Source of the DNA: Xanthomonas sp. AM6
Lineage (GTDB): Bacteria; Pseudomonadota; Gammaproteobacteria; Xanthomonadales; Xanthomonadaceae
Reading direction: 5' to 3'
DNA: 64,000 bases
Assembly (NCBI RefSeq): GCF_025665335.1
Contig: NZ_CP106869.1
Coordinates: 1-64,000, forward strand
Numbering within the stretch: the stretch's first letter is position 1; each line of letters starts with the position of its first letter. This document shows, piece after piece, positions 1-12,511 of this stretch. The translations under genes were made by a program, and so were the position numbers. The notes beneath the pieces are model-generated. The model had not been told where the DNA came from and did no database searches. It was given only the letters and a program-made list of their open reading frames with translations.

Positions 1-1287
1 TTGAAACCGCTGCAAGCCGAACAGCGCCATGACAACAGCATGGTCCTGTACGCCCCCAACGCCTTCATCGTCGAACAGGTGCGCGAGCGCTACCTGGCGC
101 GGATCCGCGAGCTGCTGACCTACTTCGCCGGCAGCGGCGAGGTGGCGCTGCAGGTCGGCTCGCGCCCGCGCGCGCCCGAACCGGTGGCCGCGGCCACCAG
201 CGACGCGGCCACCAGCGACGCGGCCGCCGCGCGCACGCCGCCGGCGCCGCTGCTGGAGCCGTTCGCCGGCAACCTCGACTCGCACTACACCTTCGCCAAC
301 TTCGTCGAAGGCCGCAGCAACCAGCTCGGCCTGGCCGCGGCCACGCAGGCGGCGCAGAAACCCGGCGACCGCGCGCACAACCCGCTGCTGCTGTACGGCA
401 GCACCGGCCTGGGCAAGACCCACCTGATGTTCGCCGCCGGCAACGCGATGCGCGAGCAGAACCCCAACGCGCGGGTCATGTACCTGCGGTCGGAGCAGTT
501 CTTCAGCGCGATGATCCGCGCGCTGCAGGACAAGACCATGGACCAGTTCAAGCGCCAGTTCCAGCAGGTGGACGCGCTGCTGATCGACGACATCCAGTTC
601 TTCGCCGGCAAGGACCGCACCCAGGAAGAGTTCTTCCACACCTTCAACGCGCTGTTCGACGGCCGCCAGCAGATCATCCTGACCTGCGACCGCTACCCGC
701 GCGAAGTGGAAGGCCTGGAGCCGCGGCTGAAGTCGCGCCTGGCCTGGGGCCTGTCGGTGGCGATCGACCCGCCCGACTTCGAGACCCGCGCGGCGATCGT
801 GCTGGCCAAGGCGCGCGAGCGCGGCGCCGAGATCCCCGACGACGTGGCGTTCCTGATCGCCAAGAAGATGCGCTCCAACGTGCGCGACCTGGAAGGGGCG
901 CTCAACACGCTGGCCGCCCGCGCCAACTTCACCGGCCGCGCGATCACCACCGAGTTCGCCCAGGAAACCCTGCGCGACCTGCTGCGCGCCCAGCAGCAGG
1001 CGATCGGCATCCCCAACATCCAGAAGACCGTGGCCGACTACTACGGCCTGCAGATCAAGGACCTGCTGTCCAAGCGCCGCACCCGCTCGCTGGCGCGACC
1101 GCGGCAGGTGGCGATGGCGCTGACCAAGGAACTGACCGAACACAGCCTGCCGGAGATCGGCGACGCGTTCGCCGGCCGCGACCACACCACCGTGCTGCAC
1201 GCCTGCCGGCAGATCAAGCACCTGATGGAAACCGACGGCAAGTTGCGCGAGGACTGGGACAAGCTGATCCGCAAGTTGAGCGAGTGA
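1..1287 (+). CDS. dnaA: Chromosomal replication initiator DnaA (5' end missing)
   Basis: DnaA binds DnaA boxes at oriC and opens the duplex. The AAA+ core is visible: Walker [10 protein letters not shown] at about residues 133-141 and Walker [10 protein letters not shown] at about 193-201. The C-terminal DNA-binding signature [11 protein letters not shown] lies near residue 392. The window opens in frame on a TTG inside domain I. Xanthomonas DnaA normally has roughly two dozen more residues before the sequence KPLQAE, so the true start is upstream and the first codon here is probably an internal leucine. The linker (about 64-75) carries a short ATSDA duplication. The gene heads the conserved dnaA-dnaN-recF-gyrB block. 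Confidence 0.97.
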   Translation: MKPLQAEQRHDNSMVLYAPNAFIVEQVRERYLARIRELLTYFAGSGEVALQVGSRPRAPEPVAAATSDAATSDAAAARTPPAPLLEPFAGNLDSHYTFANFVEGRSNQLGLAAATQAAQKPGDRAHNPLLLYGSTGLGKTHLMFAAGNAMREQNPNARVMYLRSEQFFSAMIRALQDKTMDQFKRQFQQVDALLIDDIQFFAGKDRTQEEFFHTFNALFDGRQQIILTCDRYPREVEGLEPRLKSRLAWGLSVAIDPPDFETRAAIVLAKARERGAEIPDDVAFLIAKKMRSNVRDLEGALNTLAARANFTGRAITTEFAQETLRDLLRAQQQAIGIPNIQKTVADYYGLQIKDLLSKRRTRSLARPRQVAMALTKELTEHSLPEIGDAFAGRDHTTVLHACRQIKHLMETDGKLREDWDKLIRKLSE

Positions 1288-1373
1288 CGCGCCCTTGCGG
1301 GCGCCTCCCGGCAGCGCTTGCCGGAGGCGCTTGATAAATCGGTGCATGACTTCGCGACAAATCCGGGAGAAAC

Positions 1374-1382
1374 TGTGGATAA
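1374..1382 (-). promoter_or_regulatory. DnaA box (perfect)
   Basis: TGTGGATAA is the exact reverse complement of the consensus TTATCCACA and lies in the origin region 87 bp after the dnaA stop. Confidence 0.85.
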
Positions 1383-1408
1383 AGTGCAGCGCGGCGGCGG
1401 CGGCAAAA

Positions 1409-1417
1409 CTATCCACA
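1409..1417 (+). promoter_or_regulatory. DnaA box (one mismatch)
   Basis: CTATCCACA differs from TTATCCACA only at the first base. It lies 26 bp from the perfect box and in the opposite orientation. Confidence 0.75.
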
Positions 1418-1580
1418 GGTTTCCCCACCCTTCCAGGGGCAGTAATACAGGGGATTGAGAGGCCGAAAAATCCTTTCAATACAGATAGTTGAGCTACCTT
1501 TGCACCGAAATTCGCTCTACCATCACCACCAAGCTTTTGATTTATTCCACATCTTTTAAAGCATAGGGGCACGGAACCAC

Positions 1581-2681
1581 ATGCGTTTCACACTGCAGCG
1601 CGAAGCCTTCCTCAAGCCATTGGCGCAAGTCGTCAATGTGGTCGAACGCCGCCAGACCTTGCCGGTTCTGGCCAACTTCCTGGTGCAGGTGCACGACGGG
1701 CAGCTGTCGCTGACCGGCACCGACCTGGAAGTGGAAATGGTGTCGCGTATCGCGGTCGACGACGCGCAGGACGGCGAAACCACGATTCCGGCCCGCAAGC
1801 TGTTCGAGATCATTCGGGCCTTGCCGGACGGCAGCAAGATCACCGTGTCGCAGACCGGCGACAAGATCACCGTGCAGGCCGGCCGCAGCCGCTTCACCCT
1901 GGCCACGCTGCCGGCCAACGATTTCCCGTCGGTCGACGAAGTCGAGGCCACCGAACGCGTGGCGGTACCGGAAGCGGCGCTGAAGGAACTGATCGAGCGC
2001 ACCGCCTTCGCGATGGCGCAGCAGGACGTGCGCTACTACCTCAACGGCCTGCTGTTCGACCTGCGCGACCAGACGCTGCGCTGCGTGGCCACCGACGGCC
2101 ACCGTCTGGCGCTGTGCGAGACCGAGCTGGAGAACGCCGGCGGCGCCAAGCGCCAGATCATCGTGCCGCGCAAGGGCGTGACCGAGCTGCAGCGCCTGCT
2201 GGAAGGCGGCGACCGCGAAGTGGAGCTGGAAGTCGGGCGCAGCCACGTGCGGGTCAAGCGCGACGATGTCACCTTCACCTCCAAGCTGATCGACGGCCGT
2301 TTCCCGGACTACGAAGCGGTGATCCCGATCGGCGCCGACCGCGAGGTCAAGCTGGACCGCGAAGCCCTGCGCGCCGCGCTGCAGCGTGCGGCGATCCTGT
2401 CCAACGAGAAGTACCGCGGCGTGCGCGTGGAAGTCTCGCCGGGCCAGCTGAAGATCAGCGCGCACAACCCGGAGCAGGAAGAGGCGCAGGAAGAGATCGA
2501 GGCCGACACCAAGGTCAGCGACCTGGCGATCGGCTTCAACGTGAACTACCTGCTCGATGCCCTGTCGGCACTGCGCGAGGAATTCATCGTGATCCAGCTG
2601 CGCGACGCCAACTCCTCGGCCCTGGTGCGCGAGGCCAGCAGCGCCCGCTCGCGCCACGTGGTGATGCCACTGCGCCTCTGA
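1581..2681 (+). CDS. dnaN: DNA polymerase III beta subunit (sliding clamp)
   Basis: The beta clamp encircles DNA and tethers polymerase III. The 366-residue length is the family norm. The start MRFTLQREAFLKPL and the end RHVVMPLRL fit the clamp N-terminus and the C-terminal strand that contributes to the partner-binding pocket. The ATG is preceded by a weak GGGGCACGGA ribosome site. It follows the origin gap and is followed by a parS site and a terminator, so transcription of recF may be partly separate. Confidence 0.97.
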   Translation: MRFTLQREAFLKPLAQVVNVVERRQTLPVLANFLVQVHDGQLSLTGTDLEVEMVSRIAVDDAQDGETTIPARKLFEIIRALPDGSKITVSQTGDKITVQAGRSRFTLATLPANDFPSVDEVEATERVAVPEAALKELIERTAFAMAQQDVRYYLNGLLFDLRDQTLRCVATDGHRLALCETELENAGGAKRQIIVPRKGVTELQRLLEGGDREVELEVGRSHVRVKRDDVTFTSKLIDGRFPDYEAVIPIGADREVKLDREALRAALQRAAILSNEKYRGVRVEVSPGQLKISAHNPEQEEAQEEIEADTKVSDLAIGFNVNYLLDALSALREEFIVIQLRDANSSALVREASSARSRHVVMPLRL

Positions 2682-2696
2682 CGGCAGCGAAATCTG

Positions 2697-2712
2697 TGTT
2701 CCACGTGGAACA
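2697..2712. promoter_or_regulatory. parS: parS-like centromere site 1 (perfect)
   Basis: TGTTCCACGTGGAACA is a perfect 16-bp palindrome identical to the ParB-binding parS core described in proteobacteria such as Pseudomonas. It lies 15 bp after dnaN. Two one-mismatch copies occur within the next 1.4 kb, as expected for an origin-proximal partition locus. Confidence 0.88.
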
Positions 2713-2722
2713 CACCTGAAGA

Positions 2723-2750
2723 AGCCCGGCCCTGCGCCGGGTTTTCTTTT
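2723..2750 (+). terminator. Rho-independent terminator after dnaN
   Basis: CCCGGC (2725-2730) pairs with GCCGGG (2736-2741) and is followed by GTTTTCTTTT, a classic intrinsic terminator for dnaN transcripts. Confidence 0.85.
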
Positions 2751-3059
2751 GGTAGGCCCTAGTAGGCGTTTCAAACGCTGCGATCGCTCCCTGTAGGAGC
2801 GACTTCAGTCGCGACGGGCCTTCTGATCGCGTCTGACGTCTGTCGATACGGTTCGAGATCCAGCATTCGCTACCGCTGAACGACCTCCAAGCCTGGACAC
2901 GGGTACAACGGCGCCCGCCATCAAGCGGCTGCCAGCCTCGCCGCACGCATCAGCCACGCTCCCCACAGGACGCCCGCCACCGCTTTGGGTATGCTGCCGC
3001 CCTGCCCCCAATGAACCGACCCGCGTGCGCCCGGTGCGAGCGCCCTCGCCCGATTCCCC
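2751..3059. other. dnaN-recF gap with one REP element
   Basis: This stretch of about 300 bp has no convincing gene. It holds a single REP-type element at 2792-2815 (TGTAGGAGCGACTTCAGTCG core), one of many such copies in the window. The rest shows no structure I can name. Confidence 0.6.
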
Positions 3060-6721
<3,662 letters not shown>

Positions 6722-6733
6722 CCGCGGCAGCGC

Positions 6734-6761
6734 CCGTCCTCCGGCCCGCGCCGGGGGACGG
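6734..6761 (+). terminator. Stable hairpin after gyrB
   Basis: A 12-bp stem with one G.U pair (6734-6745 with 6750-6761) and a 4-base loop follows the gyrB stop by 12 bp. No T-run follows, so termination is likely but not certain. Confidence 0.5.
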
Positions 6762-6803
6762 CGGGTTCCCGCCTCCCTTCGCCTGCCCTCGCCCAGGACC
6801 GCG

Positions 6804-7652
6804 ATGACCTCGCTGCCGTCGCACTCGCCTCTTCCTCCGCTGCCCAGCGCCGCGCCGCCGTCCGGCTGGCGCAAGCCGGTGCTCGGCTTCGTCCTCGACG
6901 TGCTGCTCGCCGCGGTCGTGCTGCTCGCGGTCAGCGTGCTGTGCGGCCTGGTGTGGGGCGTGGTGCGCGGGTTCCAGGTCACGATGGAGCTGCGCGCGCA
7001 GGGCATTCCCAGCGACCGCATCGCCTCCACCGTCGCCGCGCATCTGGGCCAGCCCGGCGCGCTGGCGCAACTGCTGATCGCCCTGGTCAGCACCCTGTCC
7101 GCGGCGCTGCTGCTGTATTTCCTGCGCCGCCCGGCCAAGGCCGCCGAACGCCGCGCCTCGTGGCGGGCCGCGCGCGTGCCCTCGACCTGGGGCTGGGTGC
7201 TGCTGGTCGCGGTGGCGGTGTTCGTGGGCAGCAGCGTGCTGTCCAACCTCGGCGCGCAGCTGGGGATCAAGCCGGTGCCGACCAACCTGCCGCTGATGCG
7301 CGATGCGATGACGCAGATGCCGCTGTTCCTGTTCGCGTTCGCGGTGCTGATCGCGCCGGCCTACGAGGAACTGCTGTTCCGCCGCGTGCTGTTCGGGCGC
7401 CTGTGGGACGCCGGCTGGCCGCGGCTGGGCATGGTGCTCAGCGGCGCCGCGTTCGCGCTGGTGCACGAACTGCCCGGCACCACCGGCAACGGCGTGGCCG
7501 AAACCGCGCAGCTGTGGCTGATCTACGGCAGCATGGGCGCCGCGTTCGCCTGGCTGTACAAACGCACCGGCACGCTGTGGGCGCCGATCGCCGCGCATGG
7601 CCTGAACAACGCCGTCGCCGTCGCCGGGTTGTACTGGTTCGGCGCGACCTGA
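6804..7652 (+). CDS. CPBP family intramembrane metalloprotease
   Basis: This is a polytopic inner-membrane protein of 282 residues with the CAAX-protease/bacteriocin-processing (Rce1-like) motifs in order: YEELLFRRVLFG (EExxxR, glutamates at about 191-192), FALVHE and AHGLNNA. Hydrophobic stretches lie at about 27-52, 90-107, 130-150, 172-190 and 208-285. Family members cleave prenylated or other membrane substrates, but the bacterial substrate is not known. The ATG follows AGGACCGCG. No neighbour points to a specific substrate. Confidence 0.85.
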   Translation: MTSLPSHSPLPPLPSAAPPSGWRKPVLGFVLDVLLAAVVLLAVSVLCGLVWGVVRGFQVTMELRAQGIPSDRIASTVAAHLGQPGALAQLLIALVSTLSAALLLYFLRRPAKAAERRASWRAARVPSTWGWVLLVAVAVFVGSSVLSNLGAQLGIKPVPTNLPLMRDAMTQMPLFLFAFAVLIAPAYEELLFRRVLFGRLWDAGWPRLGMVLSGAAFALVHELPGTTGNGVAETAQLWLIYGSMGAAFAWLYKRTGTLWAPIAAHGLNNAVAVAGLYWFGAT

Positions 7653-7719
7653 CGCCGCGTTTGACGAAAAGTTAAGACGCCTCCCAGCACACTGCGACGT
7701 GTGTCATAGGGGGACCTAT

Positions 7720-8526
7720 ATGAGAAACGTTGTACTGGGGGCATCGATCACGGTGCTGCTGGCAGCCTGCGCAACGACGACGTCGCCGACCGGCCGCACC
7801 CAGGTCGTGGGCGGCGTGTCGCAGCAGGAACTCAATCAATTGGGCGTCCAGGCCTTCGCCGAAGCCAAGGCCAAGGAGCCGATCGACCAGGATCCCAAGC
7901 GCAATGCCTACGTGCGCTGCGTGGTCGGCGCACTGGTCGCGCAGTTGCCGGCGCAGTGGCGCGGCACCGCCTGGGAAACCGCCCTGTTCGCCGACAAGGA
8001 ACCCAACGCGTTCGCGCTGCCCGGCGGCAAGGTCGGCGTCAACAGCGGCATCTTCACCGTGGCCAAGAACCAGGACCAGCTTGCGGCGGTGCTCGGCCAC
8101 GAGATCGGCCACGTGATCTCGCGCCACCACGAAGAGCGCATCACCCGCCAGATCGGCACCCAGACCGGCGTCAGCCTGCTCGGTGCGCTGGCCGGCGCGC
8201 GCTACGGCAGCGCCGTCGGCGACACCGTGGGCCAGGTCGGCGGCATGACCGCGCAGGCCGCGTTCCTGCTGCCCGGCTCGCGCGAGCAGGAGAGCGAGGC
8301 GGATGTGGTCGGCCAGCGGCTGATGGCGCAGGCGGGCTTCGATCCGGCGCAGGCGGTGGACCTGTGGAAGAACATGATGGCCGCCGGCGGCCAGCGCCCG
8401 CCGCAGTGGCTGTCCACCCACCCCGATCCCACCGCCCGCATCGGCGAACTGCAGCGCGACGTCGCCGCGCTGGAGCCGGTGTATGCGCAGGCACGCAGCG
8501 CCGGGCGGACGCCGAAGTGCGGTTGA
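7720..8526 (+). CDS. M48 family metalloprotease, lipoprotein
   Basis: The protein has 268 residues and begins with a lipoprotein signal, MRNVVLGASITVLLAAC (lipobox LAAC), so it should be anchored in the periplasm. The zinc motif HEIGH lies at about residue 127 and the third ligand in EQESEADVVG. This matches the M48C envelope peptidases (LoiP/BepA group), which degrade misfolded outer-membrane proteins. The start at 7720 is chosen over a GTG 21 bp upstream because of AGGGGGA spacing and the signal peptide. BepA-type TPR repeats are absent here, though a separate TPR protein follows. Confidence 0.88.
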   Translation: MRNVVLGASITVLLAACATTTSPTGRTQVVGGVSQQELNQLGVQAFAEAKAKEPIDQDPKRNAYVRCVVGALVAQLPAQWRGTAWETALFADKEPNAFALPGGKVGVNSGIFTVAKNQDQLAAVLGHEIGHVISRHHEERITRQIGTQTGVSLLGALAGARYGSAVGDTVGQVGGMTAQAAFLLPGSREQESEADVVGQRLMAQAGFDPAQAVDLWKNMMAAGGQRPPQWLSTHPDPTARIGELQRDVAALEPVYAQARSAGRTPKCG

Positions 8527-8540
8527 CCGCGCTGCCGGCG

Positions 8541-8558
8541 CCGCGCCCGCGGGCGCGG
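8541..8558 (+). terminator. Hairpin after the M48 gene
   Basis: CCGCGCCC and GGGCGCGG form a perfect 8-bp stem with a 2-base apex (so the top pairs will open), flanked by GCCGGC on both sides. No T-run follows, so it may slow rather than end transcription. Confidence 0.4.
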
Positions 8559-8683
8559 CCGGCATGGCAATGCGTCCCAAAAACGTTTTCACGGCGTACA
8601 GGTTTCTGTTAGTTTTGCTGGCTCGGCCCTGGATGGCCGCTCCGTCTTCCGTGCCGCTCCGGGCGGTCCCACCGAGGTGATCC

Positions 8684-9877
8684 ATGAAATTCAGTATCCG
8701 CAAGCAAGCGCTGTTGTCCCTGGTGATCACTGCTGCCCTCGGTGGCGCGGTGGTGGCCGACGCCGTTGCGCAGTCCGATCGCTCCGAGCAGCGCTCCTCG
8801 CGCAAGTCCAAGAACGAAAAGGCCGCGGTGATGTTTCCCAACGCCACCCGCCAGGAGCCGACCGGCAAGCCGTCGGCCAAGCTGGGCAGCAAGCTGCAGA
8901 AGCTGATCGACACCTACAACAAGGGCGAGGACTACGCCGGCGTGCGCGCCCAGGCCGACGAGATCCTGGCCAACAGCGCGGCCAACGAATACGACAAGTC
9001 GATCGCCGCGCAGCTGGCCTCGCAGGCCGCCTACAACCTGGACGACAGCAACGCGGCCAAGCGGTACCTGCAGCAGGCGATCCAGTTCAACGGCCTGGAC
9101 AACAACGGCCACTTCCAGTCGATGCTGATGCTGGCGCAGTTGCAGCTGCAGGACGACCAGACCGCCGAAGGCCTGGCCTCGCTGGACAAGTTCCTGGCCG
9201 AATCCAAGTCGACCCGCCCGGAAGACCTGATCCTCAAGGGCCAGGCGCTGTACCAGACCGAGCGCTACCAGGAGGCGATCCCGGTGCTGCAGCAGGCCAT
9301 CGCCGCCTCGCCGCAGCCCAAGGACAGCTGGAACCAGCTGCTGATGGCCTCCTACGCCGAAGCCGGCCAGACCGGCGAAGCGGTCAAGGCGGCCGAGGCG
9401 CTGGCGGCCAAGTCGCCGAACGACAAGAAGGCCCAGCTCAACCTGGCCAACATGTACATGCAGGCCGACCAGATGGACAAGGCCGCCGCAGTGATGGACA
9501 AGCTGCGCGCCGCCGGGCAGTTGACCGACGAGAAGGAGTACAAGCAGCTGTACTCGATCTACGCCAACACCGACAAGAAGGAAAAGGACGTCATCGCGGT
9601 CATCAACGAAGGCATGCAGAAGGGCATCCTCAAGCCCGACTACCAGACCTATCTAGCGCTGGCGCAGTCCTACTACTACAGCGACCAGGTGCCGCAGGCG
9701 ATCGAGAACTGGCAGAAGGCCGCGCCGCTGTCCAAGGACGGCGAGACCTATCTGAACCTGGCCAAGGTGCTGCACCAGGAAGGCCGCATCCCGGAAGCCA
9801 AGCAGGCCGCGCAGCAGGCCCTGGCCAAGGGCGTCAAGAAGCCGGAAGACGCCAAGAAGATCATCAATCTGAAGTAA
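8684..9877 (+). CDS. Exported tetratricopeptide repeat protein
   Basis: The protein has 397 residues. A signal peptide (MKFSIRKQALL, hydrophobic to about residue 29, A-x-A-like end) is followed by helical repeats rich in Ala, Leu and Lys. TPR-like units are visible at about 80-110, 115-150, 180-215, 245-275 and 315-385, for example ALYQTERYQEAIPVLQQAI. It sits directly before tonB-exbB-exbD, so a scaffold role at the TonB system is a reasonable inference, but the sequence does not prove it. It probably has its own promoter. Confidence 0.75.
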   Translation: MKFSIRKQALLSLVITAALGGAVVADAVAQSDRSEQRSSRKSKNEKAAVMFPNATRQEPTGKPSAKLGSKLQKLIDTYNKGEDYAGVRAQADEILANSAANEYDKSIAAQLASQAAYNLDDSNAAKRYLQQAIQFNGLDNNGHFQSMLMLAQLQLQDDQTAEGLASLDKFLAESKSTRPEDLILKGQALYQTERYQEAIPVLQQAIAASPQPKDSWNQLLMASYAEAGQTGEAVKAAEALAAKSPNDKKAQLNLANMYMQADQMDKAAAVMDKLRAAGQLTDEKEYKQLYSIYANTDKKEKDVIAVINEGMQKGILKPDYQTYLALAQSYYYSDQVPQAIENWQKAAPLSKDGETYLNLAKVLHQEGRIPEAKQAAQQALAKGVKKPEDAKKIINLK

Positions 9878-9954
9878 GCCGCAAAAAAAGCCCCCGAAAG
9901 CCAGTGCTTAAAGTAGTGCAGGTCACAGGGATTGGTATAAGCTTGGAGGTTCCT

Positions 9955-9969
9955 GCGGTGTGACACCGC
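9955..9969. promoter_or_regulatory. Palindrome upstream of tonB
   Basis: GCGGTGTGACACCGC is a 15-bp odd palindrome 58 bp before the tonB ATG. A TATAAG sequence just upstream (9937-9942) could be a -10 hexamer. No Fur box was recognised. The regulator is unknown. Confidence 0.35.
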
Positions 9970-10027
9970 GTGAACTGGGATTCAGCTTCTTCGCGAATCC
10001 CGGCCCCCCTAAACGAGTCATTGGCGC

Positions 10028-10702
10028 ATGACGGAACAACTGGTCATCAATCGGCATTACGACAAAGATGAAGCTTCCGGCCTCAGCTGGCCGCGCATCA
10101 TCGGTATTGCCTTCGTAATCGCGCTGCATCTGGCAGCGCTGATGTTGCTGCTGATTCCAGCCGTTGCGCCGAAGGCGGCAGCGGAGAAGGAACGCAACAT
10201 CGTCGTCACCCTGGTCGACGCACCGCCGCCGCCGCCACCCCCGCCGCCGCCGCCGCCGAAGCCGCCGGAGACGCCGCCGCCGCCGGTCAAGAACCTGGCC
10301 CCGCCGAAGCCGACCCCGTTGCCGCCGCCGCCGGAAGCCCCGGTGATCGACGTGCCGGAGCCGCGCCCGAGCGACATCGCCACGCCGCCGTCGCCGCCGT
10401 CGCCGCCGGCCGCCGCCACCGACATCGGCGCCAGCGTCGATATCTCGTCGAAGAACATGAACCCGCCGAAGTACCCGCCGTCCGCATTCCGGTCGGGCGC
10501 GGAAGGCGAGGTGATCCTGATCATCGACGTCGATGCAAACGGTAACGTGACCAACGTTTCCGTCGAGAAATCCAGCCGCAACCGCGACCTGGACCGCGCC
10601 GCCATGGAAGCAGCGCGCAAGTGGCGGTTCAATTCCGCTGTCGTCAATGGACAGAAGACCGCCGGCCGCGTCCGCGTACCGGTCAACTTCGCGCTGAACT
10701 GA
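10028..10702 (+). CDS. tonB: TonB energy transducer
   Basis: TonB spans the periplasm and passes proton-motive force from ExbB-ExbD to outer-membrane receptors. Visible parts are one membrane anchor at about residues 22-44 carrying the conserved histidine (IALHLAAL), a long proline-rich spacer at about 64-130 with several proline runs, and the C-terminal domain (about 150-224) with EGEVILIIDVDANGNV and KWRF. The length is 224. Two TonB-dependent receptors in this window are natural clients. Confidence 0.93.
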   Translation: MTEQLVINRHYDKDEASGLSWPRIIGIAFVIALHLAALMLLLIPAVAPKAAAEKERNIVVTLVDAPPPPPPPPPPPPKPPETPPPPVKNLAPPKPTPLPPPPEAPVIDVPEPRPSDIATPPSPPSPPAAATDIGASVDISSKNMNPPKYPPSAFRSGAEGEVILIIDVDANGNVTNVSVEKSSRNRDLDRAAMEAARKWRFNSAVVNGQKTAGRVRVPVNFALN

Positions 10703-10796
10703 TACAAAGGCCAGCAGGCCGGCGCACCCGCCGGTCTGCAGGCCCTGTCTACTCTTTGCACCACCCTCATCACCACACACAACAAAGGTAAGCGTC

Positions 10797-11561
10797 ATGC
10801 TGCAGGAAATTTTCATCGCCGCCGCGGCGGGGGGCACCAACGCATCGAACGCCCTGTCGCAGATGGGCTTCGAGCACCTGATCACCGAGATGACCTCCAA
10901 GCCGGGTGACTTCGCCGTCTCCTGGGTGGTGCTCATCACCCTCATCATCATGTCGGCCGCGTCCTGGTACTGGACCGTCATCAACATCTTCCGCGCCACC
11001 CGCCTGAAGAGCCAGGCCGACCGCGTCACCAGCCTGTTCTGGGACACGCCGAACGCGCAGGACGCCATCCGTGCGATGGAAGAGCAGCCGGCCAGCGAGC
11101 CGTTCTCGAAGATCGCGCTCGACGCCGCGCAGGCCGCCGCGCACCACCAGCGCGCCGAAGCCGGCACCGGCACCGGCCTGGGCGAGACCCTGAGCCGTTC
11201 GGAGTTCGTCGACCGCGCCCTGCGTCAGGCCGTGACCCGCGAAAGCACCAAGCTGCAGTCGGGCATGACCCTGCTGGCCACCGTCGGTGCGACCGCGCCG
11301 TTCGTCGGTCTGCTGGGTACGGTGTGGGGCATCTACGGCGCGCTGATCAAGATCGGTGCCACCGGCTCCGCCTCGATCGACGCCGTCGCCGGCCCGGTGG
11401 GTGAAGCGCTGATCATGACCGCGATCGGTCTGTTCGTCGCGATCCCGGCCGTGTTCGCCTTCAACTTCTTCAGCAAGGTCAACAGCTCGACGATCGCCAA
11501 GTTCGATACGTTCGCCCACGACCTGCACGACTTCTTCGCCACTGGTTCGCGCGTTCGCTGA
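10797..11561 (+). CDS. exbB: ExbB, MotA/TolQ/ExbB proton channel
   Basis: ExbB forms the proton channel that drives TonB. At 254 residues it has three membrane segments: about 35-60, then TLLATVGATAPFVGLLGTVWGIY at about 157-180, then ALIMTAIGLFVAIPAVFAFNFF at about 203-225. The conserved proline/glycine channel residues are visible. It follows tonB by 94 bp and precedes exbD1 by 42 bp, in one likely operon. Confidence 0.93.
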   Translation: MLQEIFIAAAAGGTNASNALSQMGFEHLITEMTSKPGDFAVSWVVLITLIIMSAASWYWTVINIFRATRLKSQADRVTSLFWDTPNAQDAIRAMEEQPASEPFSKIALDAAQAAAHHQRAEAGTGTGLGETLSRSEFVDRALRQAVTRESTKLQSGMTLLATVGATAPFVGLLGTVWGIYGALIKIGATGSASIDAVAGPVGEALIMTAIGLFVAIPAVFAFNFFSKVNSSTIAKFDTFAHDLHDFFATGSRVR

Positions 11562-11603
11562 TCCGCGGTCGAGTAGTCCACGCAACGATTAACGGAGCCC
11601 GTT

Positions 11604-12029
11604 ATGGCTTTCAGTAGTGGTAACAGCGGCGGCCCCATGGCCGACATCAACGTCACGCCCCTCGTGGACGTGATGCTGGTGCTGCTGATCATCTTCATCA
11701 TCACGGCACCGCTGATGTCCCACAAGGTCAAGGTGGAGTTGCCGGAAGCCAACCTGAAGCAGGATCCGGATAAGGACGAAAAACGTTCCAATCCGATCAC
11801 GCTGGCGGTCAAGGAAGACGGGTCGCTGTACTGGAACGACGAGCCGATCTCCAAGGAAGCCTTGGAATCGCGCTTCTCGAGCGCTGCCCAGCAGACCCCG
11901 CAGCCGCCGCTCAACCTGCGTGGCGACCGCACCACCAAGATGCGCACGATCAACGAGATCACCAAGATCGCGCAGGGTCAGGGCATGTTGGACGTCGGTT
12001 TCGTTGCGACCAAAGAGAAGGGGAACTGA
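11604..12029 (+). CDS. exbD1: ExbD1 transport accessory protein
   Basis: The protein has 141 residues. The single N-terminal membrane helix has the ExbD/TolR signature [20 protein letters not shown] with the channel aspartate (D28), followed by a periplasmic domain. GGAG precedes the ATG. In X. campestris tonB, exbB and exbD1 are the components required for ferric iron uptake, and the same gene order is found here. Confidence 0.92.
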   Translation: MAFSSGNSGGPMADINVTPLVDVMLVLLIIFIITAPLMSHKVKVELPEANLKQDPDKDEKRSNPITLAVKEDGSLYWNDEPISKEALESRFSSAAQQTPQPPLNLRGDRTTKMRTINEITKIAQGQGMLDVGFVATKEKGN

Positions 12030-12032
12030 GCC

Positions 12033-12446
12033 ATGGCATTCAGCTCAGGAGGCGGCCGTGGTCCCATGGCCGACATCAACGTCACGCCGCTGGTCGACGT
12101 GATGCTGGTGCTGTTGATCATCTTCATCGTGACCGCGCCGATCATGACCTATCCGATCGACGTGGACCTGCCGCAGCGGGTGATCAACCCGCCGCCGCAG
12201 TTGCGCGACCCGCCGCCGCCGATCGATCTGCGCATCGATGCATCGAACCAGGTCTTCTGGAACGACAGCCCGGTGGCGGTGACGGCGCTTCCGCAGATGA
12301 TGGAAAACGAAGTACAGCGCGATCCGACCAACCAGCCGGAACTGCGCATCGATGCCAATCCGGATTCCGAATACGAAGTGATGGCCAAGGTGCTGGCCGC
12401 CGCCAAGAATTCGGAAATGAAAAAGATCGGCTTCGTGCAGCAATAA
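12033..12446 (+). CDS. exbD2: ExbD2 transport accessory protein
   Basis: This ExbD/TolR paralogue of 137 residues starts 3 bp after the exbD1 stop and is clearly cotranscribed. The helix and aspartate are the same ([11 protein letters not shown]), but the periplasmic part differs, with [10 protein letters not shown] and [19 protein letters not shown]. In X. campestris exbD2 is dispensable for iron uptake but affects the plant interaction. A strong terminator follows. Confidence 0.9.
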   Translation: MAFSSGGGRGPMADINVTPLVDVMLVLLIIFIVTAPIMTYPIDVDLPQRVINPPPQLRDPPPPIDLRIDASNQVFWNDSPVAVTALPQMMENEVQRDPTNQPELRIDANPDSEYEVMAKVLAAAKNSEMKKIGFVQQ

Positions 12447-12481
12447 GTCTTACCGCAACACCTCAGTCATGACGCGACTGC

Positions 12482-12511
12482 AACGCCACCGGCAACGGTG
12501 GCGTTTTTTTT
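12482..12511 (+). terminator. Terminator after exbD2
   Basis: AACGCCACC (12482-12490) and GGTGGCGTT (12497-12505) form a 9-bp stem with a 6-base loop and an eight-T run. The loop and right arm recur after the third exbD at 13284-13312. Confidence 0.92.

Larger units (their letters stand above)
1288..1580. other. oriC: Putative oriC, dnaA-dnaN intergenic region
   Basis: This 293-bp gap holds a perfect DnaA box (TGTGGATAA, reverse orientation), a one-mismatch box (CTATCCACA) and a weaker TTATTCCACA at 1542-1551. AT clusters lie at about 1465-1490 and 1534-1561, in an otherwise GC-rich setting. In Xanthomonas campestris pv. campestris the dnaA-dnaN gap has been shown to be the minimal replication origin, so the assignment follows from family knowledge plus visible boxes. 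A hairpin at 1289-1304 right after the dnaA stop may end dnaA transcription. Confidence 0.8.
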
